Source: Streptomyces fodineus
Lineage (GTDB): Bacteria; Actinomycetota; Actinomycetes; Streptomycetales; Streptomycetaceae
NCBI RefSeq assembly: GCF_001735805.1
Contig: NZ_CP017248.1
Location: forward strand, 2,976,001-3,040,000
DNA: 64,000 nt
Direction of reading: 5' to 3'
A program made the position numbers and the translations under genes. Numbering within the stretch: position 1 is the first letter of the stretch; every line of letters starts with the position of its first letter. The notes under the pieces are model-generated. The model ran no database searches and was not told the origin of the DNA. It saw nothing but the letters and a program-made list of their open reading frames with translations. Positions 1 through 9,456 of this stretch are shown piece after piece.

Positions 1-247
1 GATACTCCGCCCGGATGCGCCGGGTGGCCTCCACGCCGTCGCAGCGGGGCATCCTGAGATCCATCAGGACGACGTCCGGGCTCAGTTCCCCCACCAGCCG
101 TACCGCTTCCTCACCGTCTCCCGCGGCACCCACGACCTCCACCCCGGGCAGCAGGCCGAGCAGCATCACGATGCCCTCCCGGACCACGGTCTGGTCGTCG
201 GCGACCACCACCCGTGCGAGCTTCTTCTCCCCCTCCGTCTCCGTCAT
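1..247 (-). CDS. NarL/FixJ-type response regulator, partial (N-terminal receiver)
   Basis: Only the first 82 codons are in the window; the gene runs off the left edge. The visible part is a receiver domain that begins MTETEGEKKLARVVVADDQ. The acidic pair D17-D18 and the phospho-acceptor D63 in VVLMDLRMP are present. The C-terminal output domain is not seen; a LuxR-type helix-turn-helix is expected because the cognate kinase is of the HisKA_3 class. The start ATG overlaps the kinase stop codon by 4 bp (ATGA), so the two are translationally coupled. Signal input and target genes cannot be inferred from the sequence. Confidence 0.9.
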   Translation of the reverse strand, partial: MTETEGEKKLARVVVADDQTVVREGIVMLLGLLPGVEVVGAAGDGEEAVRLVGELSPDVVLMDLRMPRCDGVEATRRIRAEY

Positions 248-1395
248 ACGGGCACCTTCAGCGTCACCACGAACCCCTCCTCGTCCGGCCCCGCGTCCAG
301 TGAGCCGCCCAGCAGCTCGGCTCGCTCGCGCATACCCAGCAGACCGTACCCGCCGCCGGACCCCGTGAGTTCACCCGGCCGCCCGCCCGAGTCCCGTACG
401 TCCAGCGTCACTTCGTGCTCGCTGTAGTCGAGTCGCATGGTCACCTTGGCGCCGTGGGCGTGCTTGCGGACGTTCGTCAGCGCCTCCTGGGCGACCCTGC
501 GCACGGCCTGGGAGGCCTCGGCAGGCAGGGGCCTGCGCTCACCCGTCACGGTGACCTCGGCACCGACGGCCTCGCTGACGAGTTCGCTCAGGAAGTCCTC
601 CAGTGGGGTCAACTCGCCCCGCAGCGCGGACAGTGCCTGCCGGGTCTCGGTGAGTCCGTCGCGCGCCATGCCCCGCGCGGCCACCACACGCTCCAGGATG
701 CGTTCGCGGTCAGCGCCGTTCTCGATCAGCAACCGGGCCGCCTCCAGGTGCACCAGCTGCGCCGAGAGGCTGTGGGCCAGCACGTCGTGAATCTCCCGTG
801 CGATGCGGGCTCGCTCGGCCAGCGCCGCTGACTCGGCCTCGGCGGCCCGGGCGGCGCGCTCCTGGGCGAGGAGCCGCTGTGCGTTGCCGCGGGCCTCCGC
901 GTCCAGCCGCAGGACGTATCCGGCCAGAGCCATGCCCACCACGGTGGCGGCCGTGGTCAGCCAGACGTCCTTGTTGAACGCGGAGTACGAGGCAAGCGCC
1001 ACGGACGTCACGGGTACGGCCGCGGCGAGCGGAAGCCGTTCCAGGGCGCTGATGCCGCATCCGCACCAGAGCACCAGAGCCGGTCCTCTGAACCCCGTGG
1101 CCTCGGCGACGACCGCGAGGGCCAGGAGCACGGCTATGAGCGCCAGGGAGGGCACCAGCCGGTGCTGGTAGGTGGTCCGGAAGAAGGCCCAGGAGACAAC
1201 AGCGGCGAGGAGGACGCCCGCGGCTGCCGCGAGCGCCCCACCGATACCGACGTGCCTGTGGGTGAACGCGCTCCACAGGAGCAGCGCGAGCACGAGCATC
1301 CTCACGGCCCAGGCGAGCATGCGCCGGGGGCGGGAGATTCCCGCGCGGCCGAGCGCCTCTCGGGACGGCCAGCCGGTCCAGACGTTCTCCGTCAC
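244..1395 (-). CDS. Membrane sensor histidine kinase (HisKA_3 / NarL-type)
   Basis: This 383-residue protein has about six hydrophobic N-terminal segments (residues about 25-165). A short coiled coil rich in Ala/Arg/Glu follows, then the HisKA_3 dimerisation helix with phospho-acceptor His203 in AREIHDVLAHS, and a HATPase_c domain with QEALTNVRKHA and a GGYGLLGMRER glycine box near the end. It should autophosphorylate and pass phosphate to the adjacent receiver protein. GTG at 1395 is chosen because GGAAGGAG sits just upstream and the codon overlaps the stop of the preceding gene (GTGA). An in-frame start 24 bp upstream is possible but less likely. The large membrane-embedded sensor region has no obvious extracytoplasmic loop, which suggests sensing of membrane state or a lipophilic ligand; this is inference. 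Confidence 0.93.
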   Translation of the reverse strand: MTENVWTGWPSREALGRAGISRPRRMLAWAVRMLVLALLLWSAFTHRHVGIGGALAAAAGVLLAAVVSWAFFRTTYQHRLVPSLALIAVLLALAVVAEATGFRGPALVLWCGCGISALERLPLAAAVPVTSVALASYSAFNKDVWLTTAATVVGMALAGYVLRLDAEARGNAQRLLAQERAARAAEAESAALAERARIAREIHDVLAHSLSAQLVHLEAARLLIENGADRERILERVVAARGMARDGLTETRQALSALRGELTPLEDFLSELVSEAVGAEVTVTGERRPLPAEASQAVRRVAQEALTNVRKHAHGAKVTMRLDYSEHEVTLDVRDSGGRPGELTGSGGGYGLLGMRERAELLGGSLDAGPDEEGFVVTLKVPV

Positions 1396-1913
1396 ACGCG
1401 CTCCTTCCGGGCCGACCACATGCCGTCACCGTACGCCGGGGCAGGACCGTTCGCGGTGCCGAGGGACTGGGCTCGCCAGACCAGGACTCCGCTGCGGACC
1501 AGCAGGGTCGCTGCGAGGCCGAGCATCAGGGCGGAGCTGTCCTGGTGCAGGCCGAGCGCCAGGCCGAGGGCGAAGAGACCGATCCGCAGGGTGATGCCCA
1601 CGCCCCAGACCGCGGCGCTCGCCTTGGTGCTCTTGGTCCACACGACACCGTCCGCGGCTGTCCAGACTCGGGTCGTCCAGGCCCAGCCGGCGCCGGTGGC
1701 CACACCGATCAGCATTTCCGCTATGAGCAGTACGGCGGATTCCACACGGTGGTGACCGTCCAGGATGCCGGGCTCGCGCAGCGCGACGACGGCGAGGATC
1801 ACGGGGAGCAGCCACCAGCGCCGGTCGGTGTTGATCGCGCGGGCGCGGAACTGCCGCGCGATCACTATGGCGGCGACGGCCACGATCACCAGCGCGTTGA
1901 CGAGCCCGGACAT
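1392..1913 (-). CDS. Small integral membrane protein, DUF1453/CcdC-like
   Basis: The product is about 173 residues with four or five hydrophobic helices, the first directly after the start (GLVNALVIVAVAAIVIA). The basic stretch RQFRARAINTDRRW after helix 1 and the GHHR motif resemble DUF1453/CcdC-type proteins, a family without settled function. ATG 1913 is preferred because GGAGG lies 5 bases upstream. A GTG at 1964 would add 17 residues and would be nearly leaderless. The stop overlaps the kinase start by 4 bp, so this gene, the kinase and the response regulator form one operon. The protein may be the sensed partner or an accessory to the kinase; the sequence does not show which. Confidence 0.8.
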   Translation of the reverse strand: MSGLVNALVIVAVAAIVIARQFRARAINTDRRWWLLPVILAVVALREPGILDGHHRVESAVLLIAEMLIGVATGAGWAWTTRVWTAADGVVWTKSTKASAAVWGVGITLRIGLFALGLALGLHQDSSALMLGLAATLLVRSGVLVWRAQSLGTANGPAPAYGDGMWSARKERV

Positions 1914-2547
1914 CAGTGCCTCCGTGAGCGAGACGGTGGTGCCGGGAGCGGGTGCCGCCGACACCTACGAAGCTACGGAAACGCGCAGGTCGGGGGATCG
2001 GAGCCGGGGTGGATCAAGGATGGAACCCGGGAGCGGCTCGTCTCCACCCACGGGTGTAGATCCCGCGACTGCCGGCGCTGGGCGAGCGCGAAGGCAGAGG
2101 TCGGACGGGCGGTGCGGCCGACCGGAGTCGGCGGCAGCCTGGGGTCGATGGGTGCCGACGGGCTGGCGGCCGACGCGTTCTGGTCGGCCCGGTGCCGGTG
2201 ACGCGGTAGGCCGCTCCAGTCGGGGCCACGGACGCCCGGCATCCGCAGGAAACACCGAGACTGCGCCCCCCAGGAGGTCCCGGCCCGAATCGGGGGAGCC
2301 GGCACAAGCACCAGTAATCAACGGAAGCGCCCGAACCAAACGCAATCCACGACCGGCACCCGCACCCGAAACGCCCGACCGGCGAAGGACGGCCGCCCGG
2401 CCGACGAAGGCCGACCAACCGTCACCCTCCCCGGCCGCCAAGCCCCGTCACCCTCCCCCGGCCGCCAAGCCCCGTCGCCCGCGCCCCGGCCGGCTCCGCC
2501 CGGCCCGCCCCAGACAAGCCGAGGTCGGCCGGGGCCCGGCGCAGCGG
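1914..2547. other. Gap between the two-component operon and parE
   Basis: No gene with a plausible start site or codon bias was found in this roughly 630-bp GC-rich stretch. It contains two near-identical copies of a 27-28 bp direct repeat (CCGTCACCCTCCCC followed by GGCCGCCAAGCC) around 2420-2475, and a truncated third copy. Just after the parE stop, GCCCCGGCCG and CGGCCGGGGC could pair across a long loop and might act as a terminator. The promoter of the two-component operon must lie at its left end, where TAGCTT near 1970 is the only -10-like hexamer noticed. Confidence 0.5.
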
Positions 2548-4671
<2,124 letters not shown>

Positions 4672-5110
4672 GCGGTTCGCTCCTCGCTGAATTTCAGTTG
4701 GCCCCCTACTGGGTAAGGGGACGGCTTCGGTCGCCGCTCAGAGGGTACCGAGGCCTGGTAGAGCCGGTGTAACGCCACCCTCGTCGAGAACTCAGACTAG
4801 TCCAGACTCGCATGCATGTTCGATCCCTCGATGGAGTGAAGTACATATCACGTTCCCTTGGAGGCATGAACCATTTAGGCTCCGGGCACGTCCTCATGAA
4901 CAACAGGCAACCCAGCCTGGAGGACCGAGACACAACACTGCGCGAAACCGTAAGCACCACAAGAGACGCACTACGGCACATTCGCCGCCAACCGGCAGCA
5001 GACAGCCGCCCCGGAAGATTTTTCGAGGAAAAGCCACGAGCGGGAACGTTTTCGGGCTGGTTGGATGTTGACCCTGGTACGACAGCTCGTCGAGCTAGAG
5101 AAGAGGCGAC
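4672..5110. promoter_or_regulatory. Divergent promoter region of parE and the 5111 gene
   Basis: This is a 439-bp divergent intergenic region with visibly lower GC than its neighbours. An open frame at 4812-5114 has low third-position GC and no ribosome binding site, so it is not called as a gene. TTGACC at 5068-5073 is a fair -35 for the rightward gene, but no clean -10 lies at the normal distance. Short AT-rich stretches such as AGATTTTTCGAGG may help DNA opening. Confidence 0.4.
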
Positions 5111-5341
5111 GTGACTACTGTTCTGACCCCCGCGAGCCCGTTGACGGCCGCCGATCGCTGCGACCGCTGCGGCGCCCAGGCATACCTGCGCGTCGTCCTG
5201 CTCAGCGGCGGAGAACTGCTCTTCTGCGCCCACCACGGTCGCAAGTTCGAGCCGGAACTCAAGAAGATCGCCGCTGAGATACAGGACGAGACGGAGCGAC
5301 TGACGACCGTTCCGAACACCGCTTCCGAAGAAGAGCGCTGA
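5111..5341 (+). CDS. Conserved small cysteine-rich protein (DUF7455 type)
   Basis: This 76-residue protein is conserved next to hrdB in Streptomyces. The motif CDRCGAQAYLRVVLLSGGEL followed 16 residues later by CAHHGRKF gives a CxxC...CxHH pattern that looks like a one-metal zinc knuckle. The charged C-terminal third (KKIAAEIQDETERL) is probably helical. GTG 5111 is preceded by AAGAGG. The family has no assigned biochemical role that I can name. Position between parE and hrdB suggests a housekeeping function, possibly nucleic-acid associated, but this is inference. A strong hairpin follows the stop. Confidence 0.88.
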   Translation: MTTVLTPASPLTAADRCDRCGAQAYLRVVLLSGGELLFCAHHGRKFEPELKKIAAEIQDETERLTTVPNTASEEER

Positions 5342-5381
5342 ATCTCGCACACACGACGAGCCAGCACCGGCACAGGCCGGT

Positions 5382-5421
5382 GCACGGGCGGCCACTCCTC
5401 TCCAGGAGCGACCGCCCGTGC
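5382..5421. terminator. Hairpin terminator, probably bidirectional
   Basis: GCACGGGCGG pairs with CCGCCCGTGC, and inside this CTCCT pairs with AGGAG around a four-base loop. It lies between the ends of the convergent 5111 gene and the protease gene. Confidence 0.75.
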
Positions 5422-5462
5422 TCATGTTTTCACGGGGCTCTGCAGGAGCGCCCGCAAGGCCC

Positions 5463-6301
5463 TCAGCGGCTGCCTGAGGGCACCTCCTGGCTTCGTACGA
5501 CATCGGAGACGCGGGTGTACACGCCTGGACTGCCCGGCTTGCCGCAACCGCTCCCCCATGACACGAGCCCGATCAGCCGCCCTGCCGCCACCAGTGGGCC
5601 ACCGCTGTCTCCCTGGCAGCTGTCCGTGCCACCGGTGACCTCCCCGGCGCAGAGCATGCTGCCGGCCTGGTAGGTGCCGTTGGGGCCGCCCGGATAGGCC
5701 CGGGCGCATACGTCGTCGGACAGCACACGCACGTGTGCGGCGTGCAGCCTGCGCGTGTAGGCGCCTTCACCGGTGGTGTCCCCCCATCCGGAGACCATCG
5801 CCTGCGTGCCCGGCGCGTAGGCGGCATCGCCCGCGCCCGCCATGGCTATGACCGCGCTCTGCGGCAGCGGCTTGGCGAGGGTGAGCACGGCGAAGTCGCC
5901 GGCGTTGGTCACGCCGTCGTATCCGGGGTTGATCCGGGCGTCGCGTACGGCGATCTCCTGACCCTTGCCCGACAGCAGATCGGTACGGCCGGCGATGACC
6001 CGGAGGTCGCGCACGCGGTTGGGGGGCGCCCGAGGACGTCGTCGGCCATGCAGTGGGCCGCGGTGAGCACCGTCGTCCGTGCGACCGCCACGCCGCCGCA
6101 GAACTGGCCCGCCCGCGTACCTCCGAACCGGTCACGGCTGGACAGCGCGACCGTCCACGGGGCCTGTGAGACGTCTATGGGAAAGCCTCCGACGACCACA
6201 CTGTCGGCGGCCACGGGGGCCGCGTTCACCAGGGGTATGACGGTCATGGTGGCCGCCAGGGCCAGCGGCCGGATCAGTGACCGGGCAACGGAACGACGCA
6301 T
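5463..6301 (-). pseudogene. Secreted trypsin-like serine protease, one frameshift
   Basis: Two overlapping frames together encode a complete S1 (chymotrypsin fold) protease of about 279 residues. Frame one (start ATG 6301) has a signal peptide (RRSVARSLIRPLALAATMTVIPLVNA), the activation-like start VVVGGFPIDV and catalytic His in LTAAHCM. Frame two continues with catalytic Asp in [11 protein letters not shown] and catalytic Ser in CQGDSGGPL, followed by [18 protein letters not shown]. The frames switch at about 6021-6034, where a GGG before GCGCCCCCC appears one base short; adding one G restores [17 protein letters not shown]. All catalytic residues and the cysteines are intact, so a sequencing deletion is more likely than real loss. 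It lies alone between terminators. Confidence 0.85.
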
Positions 6302-6368
6302 GCAGATTCCTCACTCTCAGGTGGTACCGGAAAACCCAGAGTGATCCACCGCACGGCAGCGCGCAGCA

Positions 6369-6404
6369 CGAAGGCCCGGCTCCCAGAGGGGAACCGGGCC
6401 TTCG
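6369..6404 (-). terminator. hrdB terminator
   Basis: CGAAGGCCCGG pairs with CCGGGCCTTCG, extended by TCCC/GGGA after one mismatch, with a short loop. It starts about 18 bp beyond the hrdB stop codon. Confidence 0.85.
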
Positions 6405-6422
6405 CCGTCGTACGACCGCGAC

Positions 6423-7970
6423 CTAGTCGAGGTAGTCGCGCAGCACCTGGGAACGCGACGGGTGGCGCAGCTTCGACATGGTCTTGGACTCGATCTGGCG
6501 GATGCGCTCACGCGTCACGCCGTACACCTTGCCGATCTCGTCGAGGGTCTTCGGCTGACCGTCGGTGAGACCGAACCGCATCGAGACGACGCCCGCCTCT
6601 CGCTCGGACAGGGTGTCCAGGACGGAGTGCAGCTGCTCCTGCAGGAGCGTGAAGCTGACGGCGTCGGCCGGGACGACGGCCTCGGAGTCCTCGATGAGGT
6701 CACCGAACTCGCTGTCGCCGTCCTCACCCAGCGGGGTGTGCAGCGAGATGGGCTCACGGCCGTACTTCTGGACCTCGATGACCTTCTCCGGGGTCATGTC
6801 GAGTTCCTTGGCCAGCTCCTCCGGGGTGGGCTCGCGGCCCAGGTCCTGGAGCATCTGGCGCTGCACGCGCGCGAGCTTGTTGATGACCTCGACCATGTGC
6901 ACCGGGATACGGATGGTGCGGGCCTGGTCGGCCATGGCGCGGGTGATGGCCTGACGGATCCACCAGGTGGCGTACGTGGAGAACTTGTAGCCCTTGGTGT
7001 AGTCGAACTTCTCGACCGCGCGGATCAGACCGAGGTTGCCCTCCTGGATGAGGTCCAGGAAGAGCATGCCGCGGCCGGTGTAGCGCTTGGCCAGGGAGAC
7101 CACCAGACGGAGGTTGGCCTCCAGGAGGTGGTTCTTGGCGCGGCGGCCGTCCTCGGCGATGATCTCCAGCTCGCGCTTCAGCTTCGGCGCCAGCTTGTCG
7201 GCGTTGGCCAGCTTGTCCTCGGCGAACAGACCCGCCTCGATGCGCTTGGCCAGCTCGACCTCCTGCTCGGCGTTGAGCAGGGGGACCTTGCCGATCTGCT
7301 TCAGGTAGTCCTTGACCGGGTCGGCGGTGGCGCCGGCCGCGGCGACCTGCTGCGCGGGCGCGTCGTCCTCGTCCTCGTCGGACAGGACGAATCCCGCGCT
7401 CTCGGCGCCCTCGGGCTCGTCGGCGACCTTGGTGTCCTCGAGAACCTCGTCCTCGAGAAGCTCGACGTCGTCCTTCTTCGCCGTGGTCTTCTTGGCGGCC
7501 GTCTTCTTGGCGACGGTCTTCTTGGCGACGGCCTTCTTTGCGGTCGTCTTCTTGGCGGCGGCCTTCTTGGCGGGGTTGGCTTCCTCGGCGGAATCGGCTG
7601 CGGCGGCCGGAGCTGCGGGTGCCGCGGGGGCGGCCGTGGTGGCGGTGGCCTTCCTCGTCGTCGTCACCGTCTTCGCCGCGACCGTCTTGGTGGCGGTGCG
7701 CTTCGCCGGGCTCTTCGCTGCGACGCTCTTGCGGGTGCGCTTGGGCTCTGCGGCACTGACCATCAGCGTCACACCCTCTTCCTCAAGAATCTGGTTGAGG
7801 CTGCGCAGTACGTTCTTCCACTGAGTGGCCGGAATCTGGTCAGCTTCGAAGGCCCGACGCACATCGTCGCCGGCGATCTGCCCCTCAGCCTTTCCCCGCT
7901 CAATGAGCGCCATGACAGAGACGGACTCGGCGATCTCCGGCGGGAGCGTACGGGATGTGCTGGCCGACAC
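6423..7970 (-). CDS. hrdB: Principal RNA polymerase sigma factor HrdB (sigma-70 group 1)
   Basis: The 515-residue protein is near-identical in sequence to known Streptomyces HrdB. Order of parts: region 1.1-like N-terminus ([20 protein letters not shown]), a long Ala/Lys-rich low-complexity segment with KKTTAKK-type repeats (about residues 80-170), an acidic stretch, then region 1.2 ([21 protein letters not shown]), region 2 ([48 protein letters not shown]), region 3 and region 4 ([21 protein letters not shown]). GTG 7970 is chosen because it gives the family N-terminus (V)SASTSRTL and has GAGAGG upstream. It is the essential housekeeping sigma factor. The Ala/Lys spacer is typical of actinomycete principal sigma factors. 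A candidate SigR-type promoter is described separately. Confidence 0.98.
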   Translation of the reverse strand: MSASTSRTLPPEIAESVSVMALIERGKAEGQIAGDDVRRAFEADQIPATQWKNVLRSLNQILEEEGVTLMVSAAEPKRTRKSVAAKSPAKRTATKTVAAKTVTTTRKATATTAAPAAPAAPAAAADSAEEANPAKKAAAKKTTAKKAVAKKTVAKKTAAKKTTAKKDDVELLEDEVLEDTKVADEPEGAESAGFVLSDEDEDDAPAQQVAAAGATADPVKDYLKQIGKVPLLNAEQEVELAKRIEAGLFAEDKLANADKLAPKLKRELEIIAEDGRRAKNHLLEANLRLVVSLAKRYTGRGMLFLDLIQEGNLGLIRAVEKFDYTKGYKFSTYATWWIRQAITRAMADQARTIRIPVHMVEVINKLARVQRQMLQDLGREPTPEELAKELDMTPEKVIEVQKYGREPISLHTPLGEDGDSEFGDLIEDSEAVVPADAVSFTLLQEQLHSVLDTLSEREAGVVSMRFGLTDGQPKTLDEIGKVYGVTRERIRQIESKTMSKLRHPSRSQVLRDYLD

Positions 7971-8083
7971 GAACAACCTCTCGGAACGTTGGAAAACGGC
8001 TTCCGGCACCGTCCACTGCGGACAGGAGCCGACCACCGGCCTGGGGATGGGCCGACGGCGCGGGCGGGGGCCGGGAAGATGCA

Positions 8084-8110
8084 CAGCGCCTGGCATGGCG
8101 TCCGTATTCC
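8084..8110 (-). promoter_or_regulatory. Candidate SigR-type promoter of hrdB
   Basis: On the minus strand GGGAAT is followed, 18 bases after GGAAT, by GCTG. The SigR consensus is GGGAAT-N18-GTT, so the -35 is perfect and the -10 has one mismatch. In S. coelicolor one hrdB promoter is SigR-dependent (known). The resulting leader would be a little over 100 nt. Confidence 0.4.
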
Positions 8111-8285
8111 CTTCGCGGCTGTCACCTCTTAGGTCATCGCGCTGTTTCCACGAGTGTTACGCCCAATCTGCGTGGCCCGAGTCACATCCCGTAAGCGGTC
8201 AAAAGCAATCAGACACGGACAGAGGGGATCACCGTTGCCATCATGCCCGGTCGCGCGTCCGATCCCGGCGGCCCGTCGCACCGCT

Positions 8286-8320
8286 GGACCCCGCCGGACC
8301 GTACAGGTCCGGCGGGGTCC
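8286..8320 (-). terminator. whiH terminator
   Basis: A perfect 15-bp stem, GGACCCCGCCGGACC with GGTCCGGCGGGGTCC, closes a 5-base loop. It lies about 87 bp beyond the whiH stop and upstream of the hrdB promoter region, insulating hrdB. Confidence 0.85.
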
Positions 8321-8406
8321 GGCGACGGCCGGCATCCGAGCCCGGCGCCGCCGCGAGCACCACAAGGACGCCGCGCACCGGCGACCGCACCTCCCCAGCC
8401 GCGGGG

Positions 8407-9294
8407 TCAGTGCTCGCGCGGAGCGGGCACCACGCGCTCGACCTCGGGGTGAACCGTGAGCAGTTGACGCATGGCCGACTCGGCCGCCGTGCCGTCGCCG
8501 GTGCCGAGCGCGTCGACGATGCGCGCGTGCTGCGCGAGCGACGCCTCGTTCGGCCGGTCACAACCCGTGACCGGGCCGCCGGAGACCTGGAGGGCCGCCG
8601 AGACGATCCCGGAGAGGTGCTCCAGCATGCGGTTGCCGGCGGTCTGGATGAGCAGCGCGTGGAACTCGCTGTCGGCGCGCGAGTATGTCAGAGCGTCGCC
8701 CTGCGCCATGGCATGGCTCATGATCTCGACCATGTCACAGAGGCGCTGCTGCACCTCCTCCCGTCCATGTCCGGCGGCTAGGCGGGCGGCGAGCGGCTCG
8801 ATCGTCCAGCGCAGCTCGCTCAGCTCGCGGCGCTGGTCGTCGCGCTGGGGGCCGAAGGCCCGCCACTCGATGATGTCCGGATCGAGCAGGTTCCAGTCGC
8901 TGACGGGACGCACGCGCGTGCCGACGTTCGGGCGGGCACTGACCAGGCCCTTGGCCTCGAGGACGCGGAGGGACTCGCGCACGACGGTGCGCGAGACCTC
9001 GAAGCGCTGGCCGATCTCCTCGGGCACCAGCGGGCGGTCCGCGCCCAGGTCGCCGGAGACGATCATCTGTCCCAGCTGCTGGACGAGTTGGCCGTGCAGT
9101 CCGCGTCCGCGGCTGCCCGCGGCACGCCGGCCGACGCGGCCCAGCTCAGGGTCCACGCCTTCCCAGGAGGGTGCTCCTACACGGTCGCCCACCTGGGGCT
9201 CCGCGTAGGGATAGCGGTCGAGTTCGCCCGGGCCGGCCAGACCGGAGTCGGTGGAGCGGGCGGCGGTCATCATGGTGTGCGCAAGGGTACTCAC
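8407..9294 (-). CDS. whiH: GntR-family sporulation regulator WhiH
   Basis: This 295-residue regulator matches Streptomyces WhiH from its N-terminus STLAHTMMTAARS onward. The winged helix-turn-helix (QLVQQLGQMIVSGDLGADRPLVPEEIGQRFEVSRTVVRESLRVLEAKGLV) is followed by a FadR-type (FCD) all-helical effector domain with the DSEFHALLIQTAGN motif. WhiH is needed for sporulation septation in aerial hyphae, is transcribed by SigWhiG in S. coelicolor, and sits beside hrdB as here. GTG 9294 is preceded by AAAGGA. The FCD family often binds carboxylate ligands through metal-coordinating His and Asp residues; the DxxxH and later His residues are present, but no ligand is known. Confidence 0.95.
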   Translation of the reverse strand: MSTLAHTMMTAARSTDSGLAGPGELDRYPYAEPQVGDRVGAPSWEGVDPELGRVGRRAAGSRGRGLHGQLVQQLGQMIVSGDLGADRPLVPEEIGQRFEVSRTVVRESLRVLEAKGLVSARPNVGTRVRPVSDWNLLDPDIIEWRAFGPQRDDQRRELSELRWTIEPLAARLAAGHGREEVQQRLCDMVEIMSHAMAQGDALTYSRADSEFHALLIQTAGNRMLEHLSGIVSAALQVSGGPVTGCDRPNEASLAQHARIVDALGTGDGTAAESAMRQLLTVHPEVERVVPAPREH

Positions 9295-9386
9295 GGATCC
9301 TTTGTCGGCGCCGCCTCCAACTCCCTTGAGGTCTTTGGTGAAAAGCACACGAAAGGGTGATCGCTCACCCCGTCGCAATTGACGCC

Positions 9387-9409
9387 TTATCGGAAAGAAA
9401 TGGGCTTTC
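9387..9409 (-). promoter_or_regulatory. Possible SigWhiG-like promoter of whiH
   Basis: TCCGATAA (9394 to 9387) matches the SigWhiG -10 GCCGATAA in seven of eight positions. The nearest -35-like GAAA is only 11 bases upstream instead of 14-16, so the match is partial. It lies about 93 bp upstream of the start codon. Confidence 0.35.
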
Positions 9410-9456
9410 CGCGGGGAGTTGTGCGCATGGCGGGATCGGAAGTGCACGTGCGCCCG

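Noticed and set aside
4812..5114. A 100-residue open frame upstream of the 5111 gene
   Set aside because: Low GC at third positions, no ribosome binding site, and it lies in a divergent promoter.
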